This document shows, one piece after another, positions 31,335 to 41,630 of a stretch of DNA of 64,000 bases. The notes below the pieces were generated by a model, which saw nothing but the letters and a program-made list of their open reading frames with translations, made no database searches and had not been told where the DNA came from. The position numbers were made by a program, and so were the translations under genes. The stretch is from Nematopogon swammerdamellus. Its lineage: Eukaryota; Arthropoda; Insecta; Lepidoptera; Adelidae. Each line of letters starts with the position of its first letter. Within the stretch, counting starts at the first letter, position 1. The stretch is taken from contig OX336343.1 of NCBI GenBank assembly GCA_946902875.1, positions 3,820,754-3,884,753 on the forward strand, written 5' to 3'.

Positions 31335-31641
31335 AACTTTAAAAGAATAGCCCCACTGCATCTCTCCCCGTGTATGTCGTAAAAGGCGACTAAGGGATAT
31401 GACTCCCTTCTTATATTACTAGGTGGTAGGGTTTAACCCGCCCGGGTTGGTACCACCGCACTGAATGAAAGGTCGGTCGAAACGGCTATGTAAATAGTTT
31501 GTGTTTTCCGTCCAGTTCAGTGTAGCCGGCACGACCGAAGGGAAGGCTGACGTGGCACCAAGTTCACCCGGTGTTATGGGCTGACATCACGGATGTTGTA
31601 GGTGATGTAGCCAACCGAGTCAGTTTCCATAAAAAAAAAAA
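31335..31641 (+). mobile_element. SINE-B copy (plus)
   Basis: Leader from actttaaaagaatagcccc joined to the shared body; ends gtcagtttccataaaaaaa. The first bases of the leader (ggggccggt) are missing. Confidence 0.88.
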
Positions 31642-32133
31642 TCCTGTACTCTCCACCGGCGTAAAGGCCGACTAATCTATCACGAATGATTTTTTTATAG
31701 TATTTTTTTTTATATAACAATTACATTCTCCACACCTTCATATATTAATTAGGTGACTGTTATATTATGTGACTTCATTGGAAACTAGGTTATCACTTCG
31801 TCGTCTGCTATCACGGAATAGAGGCACAGCCAGTTCGGACCACAAAATATACAGATCATAGAAAGCATATAAATTATCCTAATATTTTTATAATGCTCAT
31901 GTTTTTAATACAAAACAATGTTACTCATTCTTCAATGACTTAAAATGGAGACAAATTTAACATGCGAAAATTTTAGCCAAACTTTGCATCAGTAATGTTT
32001 GTTATGATAAGGGCAATTTTTGGAATATACGAATATTTGCATAAGATTTTTTTTTTAAGTATCAAAAAGCTTTCTTGCTATTTTTCCTTTTAGATTTTAT
32101 TGCTGAACGAGACACAACTAAAATTACTACCTT
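31642..32133. other. AT-rich DNA, no gene
   Basis: No repeat or coding signal recognised. Confidence 0.4.
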
Positions 32134-32348
32134 TACCTATAATAAAATCCAACGTCTGCTTACTGTCTGTCTGTCTGTCTGTCCGCTTATAACTCGAGAA
32201 CCACTGAACCGATTTTAATAAAACAAAATTCTACGGATAACTTGATTCTTCCCATCAACTATAGGCTACTTACTATCACGATAAATAGCTTATGAGGTTA
32301 GCAGTGAAGTGAAATATGAGAGCGGGCGAAGCCGCGGGCACAGCTTGT
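32134..32348 (+). mobile_element. Non-autonomous Helitron (plus)
   Basis: Starts acctataataaaatccaacg, contains gtctgtctgtctgtccgc and ataactcgagaaccactgaa, and ends with the hairpin gcgggcgaagccgcgggc and acagcttgt. Same family at 33970-34380 and 51648-51857 (minus). Confidence 0.8.
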
Positions 32349-32427
32349 TATTACTAAAACATAAATCCTTCCGAGCAAATCTAAAAAATACAACATAGTG
32401 ACCTAAAAGTAATAATGAAAACTCTTT

Positions 32428-32950
32428 ATGGAGTACGCATATAATGTAAATTGGTTAATAATAATTATATCGTACGTTTTAATATTGTTTATTTATATTT
32501 TTATTAAAATGTCAATTCTCATAATATGTATAGTGCCCGGGACGGATCTCGGCGTGTCGTCGCCGCAGCGGGCGACCCGCCACGCGAATAAACTATACAA
32601 GTACGGTGCGGGTGCGAGGGAGAACACCGACGAACCGCTGCGGCGGCGACACGCCAAGATCCGCCCCGCGCATTATACTACGTATAATTTATGTAATAAT
32701 TACATAGTAGGTTATCTATCTCACATCGTACGTTCTCTAAGGCGAAATAAAACCGAATTTTCGAATAAAATTGTAGATCTATTGGTGTTTTTCCTCACTG
32801 TTTATTCAATGCGTCGACCGCTCAACTCAATCAGGCGAGTGAAATTTTCCACGGCGGCCCGGCAGCGGGGGCGGCCGGGGCGGCTGGGGCGCCGCTGCCG
32901 CCCCAGGGCGCCCCTAGTACGTCAGCCGGTGACGCGACGCGCGTAGTCGG
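32428..32950 (+). other. GC-rich islands, possible exon pieces
   Basis: A GC-rich block begins sharply after an acceptor-like ataatatgtatag at 32536. It reads PGTDLGVSSPQRATRHANKL, then YKYGAGARENTDEPLRRRHA. A second block near 32830-32950 reads, in another frame, Gly/Ala/Pro-rich GGPAAGAAGAAGAPLPPQ to a TAG near 32957. No family is recognised and the two blocks are not in one frame, so splicing would be needed. Could equally be GC-rich repeat. Confidence 0.2.
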
Positions 32951-32966
32951 CGCCTAGCTATCGGCG

Positions 32967-33118
32967 CTTTTTTTTTTTTTTTTTTTATGGAAACTGACAC
33001 GCTTGGCTACATCACCTACAACGTCCGTGATGTCAGCCCATAGCACCGGGTGAACTAGGTGCCATGTCAGTGCTTCCCTCTTTGATCGTGCCGGCTACAC
33101 TGAACTGGTCGGAAAACG
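32967..33118 (-). mobile_element. SINE-A/B 3' portion (minus)
   Basis: A T run then atggaaactgacacgcttgg to tgaactggtcggaaaac; truncated within the body. Confidence 0.88.
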
Positions 33119-33161
33119 GCTTAAAACATTCGTCGCCGTGAATGAAGTATGCTTATTTACT

Positions 33162-33247
33162 ACTAGCCTTTGCCCGCGGCTTCGCTCGCGTGGAATTCGT
33201 ATTTATAAAGAAGAAAGTAAGTAAGCCCGCTACGGTACCTTTTTTTC
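33162..33247 (-). mobile_element. Helitron 3' end (minus)
   Basis: actagcctttgcccgcggc, ttcgctcgcgtggaattcg, then gtaagcccgctacggtacc. The reverse complement is at 50995-51077. Confidence 0.8.
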
Positions 33248-33273
33248 GGCGCGCGGAACAATTCGAGATCGGA

Positions 33274-33732
33274 TATGATTTTTAACACCCAACAAAAAAA
33301 GAGTGGTATTATAAGTTAAACGTGTGTGTATGTATGTGTATATGGCTGTATGAGTGTGTGTGTGTCTGTGGTATAGTAGCTCCCAAACGGATGGACCGAT
33401 GCGATGGTTTAATCAGGATGATTCTTAGCTATGCTTGTAATCAAGTAATCAAGTAATTAAGTAATCTAAAAATGCATTCTCTTAAAAAGTGGACCGATTT
33501 GCATGCGACTTTTTTTAAAGCATGAGATAAAAGTTAAATTACAAATTTAAAAGTCCCCGACCCTTAAAAATTATTTCCGTTTACTTACTTAAAGGAGTCG
33601 GGGGACCATTAAGTAAAAAAATATATAAAAACTCAGAGCTTCGCGGGAATTTACTTAGCAGTCCATCGATTCCTTTAATTAAGTAAACGGAAATTACTTT
33701 ATAAGGGTCTGAGTTTTTTTAAATTTGTTATT
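33274..33732 (+). repeat. Repeat D, full length (plus)
   Basis: gtggtattataagttaaacg, ctcccaaacggatggaccg, taatcaagtaatcaagtaat, and the terminal foldback block tttccgtttacttac / taagtaaacggaaa around ggagtcgggggacc. Confidence 0.85.
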
Positions 33733-33969
33733 TATATACATATTATTACAAGTAGGTAATTTAGTGACTAGCCACATAATAACATCGCTTACAGTCTATA
33801 GATCGAACAATTTTGCTGAGAGTGTTGACTGCGCAGACTAGGGGTTGACTACAAAGACTTATTAATTAAGTGTATCAGGTCAGGTGTAAAGAGCCTTTGT
33901 CAAACTTTGATAAGTAATTTGTATCAACATAATTATGTTAGTATATTATACATACTAAAATCCTTCCTT
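33733..33969. other. No gene recognised
   Basis: atttagtgactagccacataat near 33760 is inverted at 62832-62852; otherwise unassigned. Confidence 0.4.
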
Positions 33970-34380
33970 ACCTATAATAAAATCTAACGTCTGCTTTCTG
34001 TCTGAGTGTCTGAGTGTCTGAGTGTATGTCTGTCTGTCCGCTTATAACTCGAGAACCACTGAACCGATTTTAATAAAACAAAATTCTACGGATAGCTTGA
34101 TTCTTTCTTCCCATCAACTATAGGCTACTTACTATCACGTACCTATAATAAAATCCAACGTCTGCTTTCTGTCTGAGTGTCTGAGTGTTTGAGTGTCTGA
34201 GTGTATGTCTGTCTGTCCGCTTATAACTCGAGAACCACTGAACCGATTTTAATAAAACAAAATTCTACGGATAGCTTGATTCTTCCCATCAACTATATAC
34301 TTACTATCACGCTAAATGGCTTATGAGGTTAGCAGTGAAGTGAAATATGAGATCGGGCGGAGCCGCGGGCACAGCTTGTG
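33970..34380 (+). mobile_element. Tandem Helitron: partial copy plus full copy
   Basis: The first copy (33970-34137) stops at ttactatcacg and the second (34138-34380) restarts at tacctataataaaatccaac and runs to the gagatcgggcggagccgcgg hairpin and acagcttgt. Both share gtctgagtgtctgagtgt repeats absent from the 32134 copy. Confidence 0.8.
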
Positions 34381-34479
34381 TAGTATAATTGTCAAAATAA
34401 AAATTTAAATATATGAATATTAAGATACTTGAAGTATCAAGTTGTCAATGTGTTAATAAAATATACATACAATAAAATA

Positions 34480-34695
34480 GACATATGGCGCCGAGGCACC
34501 CATGAGGTATCTAACGTCGCCCATGGACATTCGGTCGTATGCGAGGGTTGCGAATGCCATGCCGGCCTGACAGGTGCCCATTCACGCCACTCTTAAGTAC
34601 CCGAGACTGTACTTTGGGGGAAATATATTAGCAGGGAGAGCGTACCAGGAGAGTATACCATTCATAAAACATGCTGCCAATTTGGTCTAACCTGT
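34480..34695 (-). pseudogene. LINE ORF2 C-terminal tail (minus)
   Basis: acatatggcgccgaggcacc to ggtgcccattcacgccact is the reverse complement of the LINE end at 17900-18040; the minus frame retains a degraded tail only. Confidence 0.6.
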
Positions 34696-34698
34696 AGG

Positions 34699-35052
34699 TT
34701 TTTTTATGGAAACTGACACGGTTGGCTACACTACCTACAAACATCCGTGATGTCAGCACACCGGGTGAGCTAGGTCAGTCAGTGCTTCCCTTCGGTCGTG
34801 CCGGCTACACTGAACTGAACGGAAAACACAAACTATTTACATAGCCGTTTCGACCGACGACGCTTCATTATGTGCGGCGGCATACAGGGCGGGTTGAACC
34901 CTACCACCTAGTAAGGTAAGAAGGGAAGGGACCTGCAGTTTTACGTGGAATCTGGACCACGGTCAGCCTCCAACGGTCGAGCGGTCACCCATCCAAGAAC
35001 TGAACGCAGCGAAAGTCGACTGTCTGCACCACTGAGCTATCGAGGCTGACGT
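34699..35052 (-). mobile_element. SINE-A, near full length (minus)
   Basis: T run, atggaaactgacacggttgg, body with small deletions (gatgtcagcacaccgg), B-box, 5S box C (gtcacccatccaagaactg) with the 5S 5' part deleted, and gagctatcgaggctgac. Confidence 0.88.
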
Positions 35053-35317
35053 GCTTCTAGGGTGACTCTTCCACTCACATTAGCTCTATAAATATCTTAT
35101 TCCACTGCATTTCTAACTCAATAATCCTTGTCGTCCAAATGGAGCCGCCGCCGCTGTGACAGCTGCCGCGGGAAGGCAATTTGCACAAATTTTTAGTGGA
35201 GCAGACATTGCCACTTTTTGTAACGGCGCAAGATGGCGCGGATGGCGAATTTACAACGTTAGACTGAGCTTTCACTGTGCTCTTGTCAGTATATTCACTT
35301 CTATTTCTTTTCTTCTA
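35053..35317. other. No gene recognised
   Basis: A short GC-rich part near 35140-35240 lies beside overlapping frames on both strands; no domain. Confidence 0.4.
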
Positions 35318-35500
35318 TTTAACCGACTTCAAAAAAGGAGGAGGTTCTATGTTCGGCTGTATGTATTTTTTTTTATGTATGTTCAGCAATATCTTCCCCA
35401 ATTGTGAACCGATTTCGATGATTCTTTTTGTGTTCGGTTCAGTCTAGCTCCAAGGTGGTCCCTTTTTATGGTCCTATTTTTTTTTTTGGTCAAGACCGGT
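35318..35500 (+). repeat. Repeat E, longest copy (plus)
   Basis: ttaaccgacttcaaaaaagg, gttctatgttcggctgtatg, gtgaaccgatttcgatgatt, tagctccaaggtggtcc. Confidence 0.75.
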
Positions 35501-35600
35501 TTGGATAGCGAGGCGGAATCGCGAGGCCGAAGGCCGAGCGATTCCGCCGAGTACATTAATAGCAAATAAAAATTACTAAAAAAACTGTGAAATAAAAAAC
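35501..35600. repeat. Short inverted repeat around ggaatcgcgag
   Basis: gcgaggcggaatcgc and gcgattccgccga form an imperfect stem at 35510-35550. Confidence 0.5.
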
Positions 35601-35609
35601 GATTTAAAA

Positions 35610-35777
35610 AAATATAAAAACCGCCTTCAAAAATGTATGAAATAAAAAAATAAAAATCGAACCCTAGAGTTGAAGGCGGTGGTGCTAAAACAAGCAAAAA
35701 TAACCGACCGCCTTCAACTCTAGGGTTCGATTTTTATTTTTTTATTTCATACATTTTTGAAGGCGGTTTTTATATTT
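35610..35777. mobile_element. Foldback element, 71-bp perfect arms
   Basis: 35610-35680 and 35707-35777 are reverse complements with no mismatch seen; the arms contain accgccttcaactctagggt and tgtatgaaataaaaaa. The centre is 26 bp. Related accgccttcaactcaagggt occurs at 36340 and 44706. Confidence 0.92.
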
Positions 35778-35957
35778 TTTTTAATTCTATAAATCTATTT
35801 TGTTCTGTTCTGTTCCGTTCCGTTTCGTTTCGTTTCGTTCCGTTCCGTTCTATTCACTCGGTCTAAACCTCGCTGGCTGGAACCTCGGAAACAGCTGAAG
35901 CGATAGAATCAGACATATACTTTTCCATATTATACTTTTTCATATTCTAGGAATTTG
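35778..35957. repeat. gttcc/gtttc pentamer microsatellite and spacer
   Basis: ttctgttccgttccgtttcg and following pentamers at 35808-35855. Confidence 0.75.
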
Positions 35958-36274
35958 GACCGTGTGGGGCCGGTACTTTAAAAGAATAGCCCCACTGCAT
36001 CTCACCCCGTGTATGTCGTAAAAGGCGACTAAGGGATATGACTCCCTTCTTATATTACTAGGTGGTACGGTTTAACCCGCCCGGGTTGGTACCACCGCAC
36101 TGAATGAAAGGTCGTTCGAAACGGCTATGTAAATAGTTTGTGTTTTCCGTCCAGTTCTGTGTAGCCGGCACGACCGAAGGGAAGCACTGACGTGGCACCA
36201 AGTTCACCCGGTGTTATGGGCTGACATCACGGATGTAGTAGGTGATGTAGCCAACCGTGTCAGTTTCCATAAAA
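35958..36274 (+). mobile_element. SINE-B, full length (plus)
   Basis: Full leader accgtgtggggccggtactt to gactaagggatatgactcc joined to the shared body; ends gtcagtttccataaaaa. The stems ggggc/gcccc and gtcg/cgac in the leader are intact. Confidence 0.92.
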
Positions 36275-36510
36275 ATAAAAAAACTTAGATGGCAAATACG
36301 TAATCATTATCGTAATGTTTTCAGGTGTGCTTTTGTACCGCCTTCAACTCAAGGGTCCAAATATGAATCACAATATCGATTCATATATTTCAAATTGAAA
36401 TTTTCAATACAATGACAGAGAAAATAAATATTATGTAATACTTTTAGTTCTAGTTGTTTTTTTTTTAAGTCGTTTTTATGTTTTTTAAAACAGTTTTTAT
36501 TTTATTATTT
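36275..36510. other. Repeat E-type fragment and AT-rich DNA
   Basis: gtgtgcttttgtaccgcctt at 36325-36345 is also at 37381 and 44694. Confidence 0.5.
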
Positions 36511-36512
36511 TT

Positions 36513-36572
36513 AGTAATCACCATCATCATCATCATCAGCCTGTATCGGTTCACTGCTCTCCCAAGGCACTA
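36513..36572 (-). mobile_element. RTE LINE 3' terminus (minus)
   Basis: Reverse complement reads ccttgggagagcagtgaacc, gatacaggctgatgatgatg: the last codons (EQ-W-x-D-x-G-like) and tgatga tail of the RTE family at 17460-17500. Confidence 0.75.
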
Positions 36573-36719
36573 ATTTAAATTAATTTTTAATTTATTTTTT
36601 TCTAGTTTTAGTAATATTATATAGTGCTGAGGTATCGACTTGCTTGTGTTTTGATTGCTGAAAAATAAGTTTTGCTGAAGGTAACCACAAACCATAGTTT
36701 TTTGTTGATTTTTCAAGAA

Positions 36720-36895
36720 CCGCTGAATTAATATCGATAAAATTTATAGGGGCCAACCTGAAGTATGTCCTACCAAACAAACAAACAAACGAAATTTCAA
36801 AATCGGCCCACAATTGACGGGTAATCGCGTAACAAACATACAAAAAAAAACATACGGTCGATTTGAGAAGCTCCTCCTTTTGAAGTCGGTTGAAA
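36720..36895 (-). repeat. Repeat E, (minus)
   Basis: accaaacaaacaaacaaacg, tttcaaaatcggcccac and ctcctccttttgaagtcgg are the reverse complement of repeat E. Confidence 0.65.
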
Positions 36896-37309
36896 ATGCA
36901 GTGCCAAGTATGATCGCAGACGAAAATAATTTCGAAGACTTATCACTTACCAGTAGTTACCAGCCTTCAACAGTTTTAACTGTGTTCAGGAACTCCTTAA
37001 CTATTTTTATTCCTGAGCTCTGGGATACTGCGGTCGAAGAGTTCAAAAGCTTAGACCTGATTTTGTCGTAGATTGTAGGTATTCCATTTAATTTGTCTTC
37101 AACGTAGATGGATATGTAGTTCCTTTTTGTGTATAGGCGAAATTGGTAACGCGTTGGCGGGTCGTGTCAGAGGTTCAGGTTTGACTTTTTTTCGGCTTTA
37201 CATCTATCTGATGAAGATTTATAGATGGAATATAGTTAAAACCAACCCCTTTTGTTTCATATCTGAATGGACAAGTATGTGTGTATATTCATTTACAAGC
37301 ATAGATATT
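36896..37309. other. No gene recognised
   Basis: The frame at 36814-37071 includes the repeat E end; the remainder reads ENNFEDLSLTSSYQPSTVLT with no family known to me. Confidence 0.35.
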
Positions 37310-37415
37310 TTCAACCGACTTACAAAAAGGAGGAGGTTCTCAATTCGTCCAAGCACACCTGAAAATTTATAGATGTACCCTTTTGTGCTTTTGTACCGCC
37401 TTCTACTCAAGATCA
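37310..37415 (+). repeat. Repeat E end-to-end fragment
   Basis: tcaaccgacttacaaaaagg and gttctcaattcgtcc followed by gcacacctgaaaatttatag and tgcttttgtaccgccttc. Confidence 0.65.
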
Positions 37416-37566
37416 AAATATTATTTATATATTTATACGGACTTGATATAATATCCTTGATTCAATACTTTTTATTAGGGTTGGAAGTCGGTTCAACAGT
37501 TTTTTTTTTAACTAGCATGTACTTACATACATCCTTAATATCTTATTAAAAATTATAACACATTCA

Positions 37567-37672
37567 ATTCTCACGCACACACGCTGTGTCCATGACAAGA
37601 AGACCCACCTGCTGCGTTACTCAGCGGAAGGACCGTGCCAAGGTGAGAGGTGGCTATCCTGTCGCCTTTTAA
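37567..37672 (+). repeat. Repeat P-related block
   Basis: acacacgctgtgtccatgac, acccacctgctgcgttactc, gaggtggctatcctgtcgcc: same two blocks as 1769-1990 with the middle deleted. Confidence 0.65.
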
Positions 37673-37930
37673 ATCAATAATATTTTTTTTTATAAATATT
37701 ATTCATATTTGCCATTGCTTCTTTGTGCACACAATTTACATACATAATAACTTCACCTGTTCGGCGTGTTGGTGCCTCCTCTATCCTTTAGAATTCTTTG
37801 GCAGTTGTACGTAACTAACAACAAATCTTGTAAGTTTTGCTTTCTCCACTAAGAGTACTCACATATACGAAGTTTTTTATTTATTAGGTGCGCAATATAA
37901 TGTTTACGGGGAAAAAAGTACTGCGCATAC
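37673..37930. other. No gene recognised
   Basis: AT-rich DNA. Confidence 0.4.
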
Positions 37931-38434
37931 GAGAAAAAACCGGCCAAGTGCATGTCGGACTCGCGCACCGAGGTGTTCGCACCACAAAAAAATACATTGA
38001 AGAAAAACACGTTTCTTGTATTTTATTTTTTTATTTTTAAATATATGGAAGCTGACACGGTTGGCTACATCACCTACAACATCCGTGATGTCAGCCCATA
38101 ACACCGGGTGAACTTGGTGCCACGTCAGTGTTTCCCTTCAGTCGCGCCGGCTACACTGAACTGGACGGAAAACACAAACTATTTACATAGCCGTTTCGAC
38201 CGACCTTTCATTCAGTGCGGTGGTACCAACTGGGGCGGGTTAAACCCTACCACCTAGTAATATAAGAAGGGAGTCATATCCCTTAGTCGCCTTTTACGAC
38301 ATAGACGGGGAGAGATGCAGTGGGGCTATTCTTTTAAAGTACCGGCCCCACACGGTACAAATGGGAACCCCCCTTAATTTTTTACTTTTTCTAATTTTTA
38401 TTATTTGTTGTTATATCCGCCATAATAACACATA
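37931..38434 (+). repeat. Repeat C copy split by SINE-B (plus)
   Basis: The 5' part (aaaaccggccaagtgcatgt) is at 37931-38035 and the middle part (atgggaaccccccttaattt, ggcggat-like atccgccataataacaca) at 38362-38434. The 3' part, with the gacaga array, is missing. Confidence 0.8.
38044..38358 (-). mobile_element. SINE-B, full length (minus), nested in repeat C
   Basis: Starts atggaagctgacacggttgg with an AT-rich lead and ends with the leader, agagatgcagtggggctatt to accggccccacacggtac. Confidence 0.92.
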
Positions 38435-38474
38435 GTACCTGGGCGACCGAGCTTCGCTCGGCGTTCTTCGGTTT

Positions 38475-38514
38475 TGCCGTGGGACGGCACAGCCACCCAT
38501 GTTGGTTTACATTA
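38475..38514 (-). mobile_element. LINE-G 3' terminus
   Basis: gtgggacggcacagccaccc and atgttggtttacat match the reverse complement of the end at 44812-44845. A short A-run follows, which suggests plus orientation for this piece; the orientation is uncertain. Confidence 0.45.
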
Positions 38515-38521
38515 AAAAAAA

Positions 38522-38831
38522 CTTGGATGGGTGACCGCTCGACCGTTGAAGGCTGACCGTGGTTCGGATTCCCCGTTAAACTGTGCCCCTTCCCTTCTTA
38601 CCTTACTAGGTGGTAGGGTTTATCCCGCCCGGGTTGGTACCAACGCACTGAATGAAACGTCGTCGGTCGAAACGGCTATGTAAATATTTCGTGTTTTCCG
38701 TCAAGTTCAGTGTAGCCGACATGAAATGAAGGGAAGCACTGACATGGCACCTAGCTCACCCGTTGTTATGGGCTGACATCACGGATGTTGTAGGTGATGT
38801 AGCAAACCGTGTCTGTTTCCATAAAAAAAAA
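38522..38831 (+). mobile_element. SINE-A, head truncated in the 5S part (plus)
   Basis: Starts at cttggatgggtgaccgctcg (5S box C), then B-box, body, and gtctgtttccataaaaaaaa. The A-box and 5S box A are absent. Confidence 0.9.
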
Positions 38832-39129
38832 GTTATATGGCATCAAAACGTCAGCAGAACCCTCTTGCCTGCCAGTCACCTGCAGTTGGCGGCCGCAGCA
38901 TGGCACGCAGTAAGCAGTAATGCTGAACCGCCTAACACAATTTGCTCGGACGTCCGGTCGCCTCCTTATCTTGTTTCGTGGCAATTTCAATTAGGCAAAT
39001 TTCTGAAGTCAGACAGTCAGACATGTAAATGCTTCCGCTTCGGAGCGCCTCGCAGTGCCAAGTGCGAAACGAGCTGAGAAATTCGTTTTGTGTACGTACG
39101 TAAGTACAGTTCTATCAATAATTTAATGC
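38832..39129. other. No gene recognised
   Basis: Frames here overlap the SINE 3' end and have no domain. Confidence 0.4.
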
Positions 39130-39135
39130 GGCTCG

Positions 39136-39308
39136 ACGTACCTGCGCAGTCAACTAATTTTAGGTATAACATAGAACATAGGGTAGACTTTAGTGTCGCT
39201 GGCATCTTGGGTTCGCACATGTGCAGTGAAGCAATTATCTACCCTATGATCTACGAGTGATGAGTGATGATGACTGATGACCTAAAATTCGTTGACTGCG
39301 CAGTTAGA
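39136..39308. repeat. Imperfect inverted repeat
   Basis: tgcgcagtcaactaatttta and cataggg-tagac at 39145-39188 are matched in reverse by tctaccctatg at 39237 and taaaattcgttgactgcgca at 39283. The right arm is the sequence that becomes the core of the 208-bp tandem unit. Confidence 0.65.
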
Positions 39309-41142
39309 TCGAGCGGCATTTGAAGTTTTGAGGTAACTGTACGTTTGCGTCGGATTTCTCCTTCTGTCAGTCTGTCTGTCTGTCCTTTTTTTTATTTTTT
39401 TTTTTTTTTTATGGAACCTGACACGGTTGGCTACATCACCTACAACATCCGTGATGTCAGCCCATAACACAGGGTGACGTTTCGTTCAGTGCGGTGGTAC
39501 CAACCCGGCCAGGATAAACCCTACCACCTAGTAAGGTAAGAAGGGAAGGGACCTACAGTTTAACGTGGAATCCGAACCACGGTCAGCCTCCAACGGTCGA
39601 GCGGTCACCCATCCAATCACTGACCGCGCTCAGCGTTGCTTAATAACAGTTGACTACCCAACCGCGCCACTGAGCTACCGAGGCTGACGAATTTTCTTAT
39701 CCCTTAGTCGACTTTTACGACATGCGACGGGGAGAGATGCAGTGGGGCTATTCTTTTTAAGTACCGACCCCACACGGTACAAAGTCCTACCAGGTTATTT
39801 CTACCTTTCAACTATACTATGAATATGATCGAGGAGGGCCTAACTAATAGAACACCTTCCTCTGTTGTGGCTTTTGTTGGCGCTCCTACTTCCAGGATCT
39901 AACGAGTGATGACCTAAAATTCGTTGACTGCACAGTTAGGTCGAGCAGCATTTCAAGTTTTGAGGGAACTGTACGTTTGCGTCGGATGCCTCCTACTGTC
40001 TGCCCTACCAGGTTCTTTCTACCTTTCAACTATACTATGATCGAGGAGGGCCTAATAGAACTCCTTCCTCTGTTGTGGGTTTTGTTGGCGCTCCTACTTC
40101 CAGGATCTAACGAGTGATGACCTAAAATTCGTTGACTGCACAGTTAGGTCGAGCGGCATTTCAAGTTTTGATGGAACTGTACGTTTGCGTCGGATGCCTC
40201 CTACTGTCTGCCCTACCAGGTTCTTTCTACCTTTCAACTATACTATGATCGAGGAGGGCCTAATAGAACTCCTTCCTCTGTTGTGGCTTTTGTTGGCGCT
40301 CCTACTTCCAGGATCTAACGAGTGATGACCTAAAATTCGTTGACTGCACAGTTAGGTCGAGCGGCATTTCAAGTTTTGAGGGAACTGTACGTTTGCGTCG
40401 GATGCCTCCTACTGTCTGCCCTACCAGGTTCTTTCTACCTTTCAACTATACTATGATCGAGGAGGGCCTAATAGAACTCCTTCCTCTGTTGTGGCTTTTG
40501 TTGGCGCTCCTACTTCCAGGATCTAACGAGTGATGACCTAAAATTCGTTGACTGCACAGTTAGGTCGAGCGGCATTTCAAGTTTTGATGGAACTGTACGT
40601 TTGCGTCGGATGCCTCCTACTGTCTGCCCTACCAGGTTCTTTCTACCTTTCAACTATACTATGATCGAGGAGGGCCTAATAGAACTCCTTCCTCTGTTGT
40701 GGCTTTTGTTGGCGCTCCTACTTCCAGGATCTAACGAGTGATGACCTAAAATTCGTTGACTGCACAGTTAGGTCGAGCGGCATTTCAAGTTTTGATGGAA
40801 CTGTACGTTTGCGTCGGATGCCTCCTACTGTCTGCCCTACCAGGTTCTTTCTACCTTTCAACTATACTATGATCGAGGAGGGCCTAATAGAACTCCTTCC
40901 TCTGTTGTGGCTTTTGTTGGCGCTCCTACTTCCAGGATCTAACGAGTGATGACCTAAAATTCGTTGACTGCACAGTTAGGTCGAGCGGCATTTCAAGTTT
41001 TGAGGGAACTGTACGTTTGCGTCGGATGCCTCCTACTGTCTGCCCTACCAGGTTCTTTCTACCTTTCAACTATACTATGATCGAGGAGGGCCTAATAGAA
41101 CTCCTTCCTCTGTGGCTCTTGTTGGCGCTGCTACTTCCACTA
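39250..41142. repeat. 208-bp tandem array, interrupted by a SINE
   Basis: Units begin with cctaccaggtt at 39786, 40004, 40212, 40420, 40628, 40836 and 41044 (first spacing 218, then 208 bp). A partial unit, from taaaattcgttgactgcgc, precedes the SINE at 39250-39382. Units are about 98% identical. Each contains ctatgatcgaggagggccta, cttttgttggcgctcctac and gtacgtttgcgtcggatgc. Confidence 0.95.
39383..39782 (-). mobile_element. Composite SINE with both heads (minus)
   Basis: Long T run, atggaacctgacacggttgg, body with about 110 bp deleted between cagggtga and cgtttcgttcagtg, then B-box, 5S segment, A-box, the cttatcccttagtcgac joint and the SINE-B-type leader ending gaccccacacggtac. gtcct flanks both sides (weak duplication). 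Confidence 0.9.
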
Positions 41143-41149
41143 GCGCGTT

Positions 41150-41577
41150 CTTAAAAGTCCAAAATAATTTCCGTTTACTTACTTAAAGGAGTCGGGGGAC
41201 CGCTAAGTAAATTTCCGCGCAGCTCTTAGTTTTTATATTCGGTCCGCCGACTCCTTTAAGTAAACGGATATTATTTTGAAGGGTCGATGATTTTTTAAAT
41301 TTGTGATTTAATTTTTATTTCAAGCTTTTAAAAAAAAAGCTTGCAAATCGGTCTAATTTTTAAGATAATTATTTTTTTTATTACTTAATTACTTGATTAC
41401 TTGATTACAAACATAGCTAACAATCAACACGACAATCTGCTTTCTAACGAGCTTTGTAATAAAAAAATCGCATCCAAATCGATCCATGCGTTTGGGAGGT
41501 ACGATGCCAGACACACCCATACACACACCCTCACACGTTAAACTTATAAGACCCCTTTTTTTTCGTCCGGGGTTAAA
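41150..41577 (-). repeat. Repeat D, full length (minus)
   Basis: Terminal foldback aaataatttccgtttacttac / taagtaaacggatattattt around ggagtcgggggacc, then the body in reverse to cgttaaacttataagaccc. Confidence 0.87.
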
Positions 41578-41630
41578 AATATTTGCACATGCACGCTCCT
41601 TCACTCTCGGCAATGTCTTGTAAAAACCGA

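Noticed and set aside
32428..32946. 172-codon plus-strand open frame as a single protein
   Set aside because: The first part is AT-rich and hydrophobic and the rest GC-rich; there is no domain, and the best low-complexity coding in the second block is in another frame.
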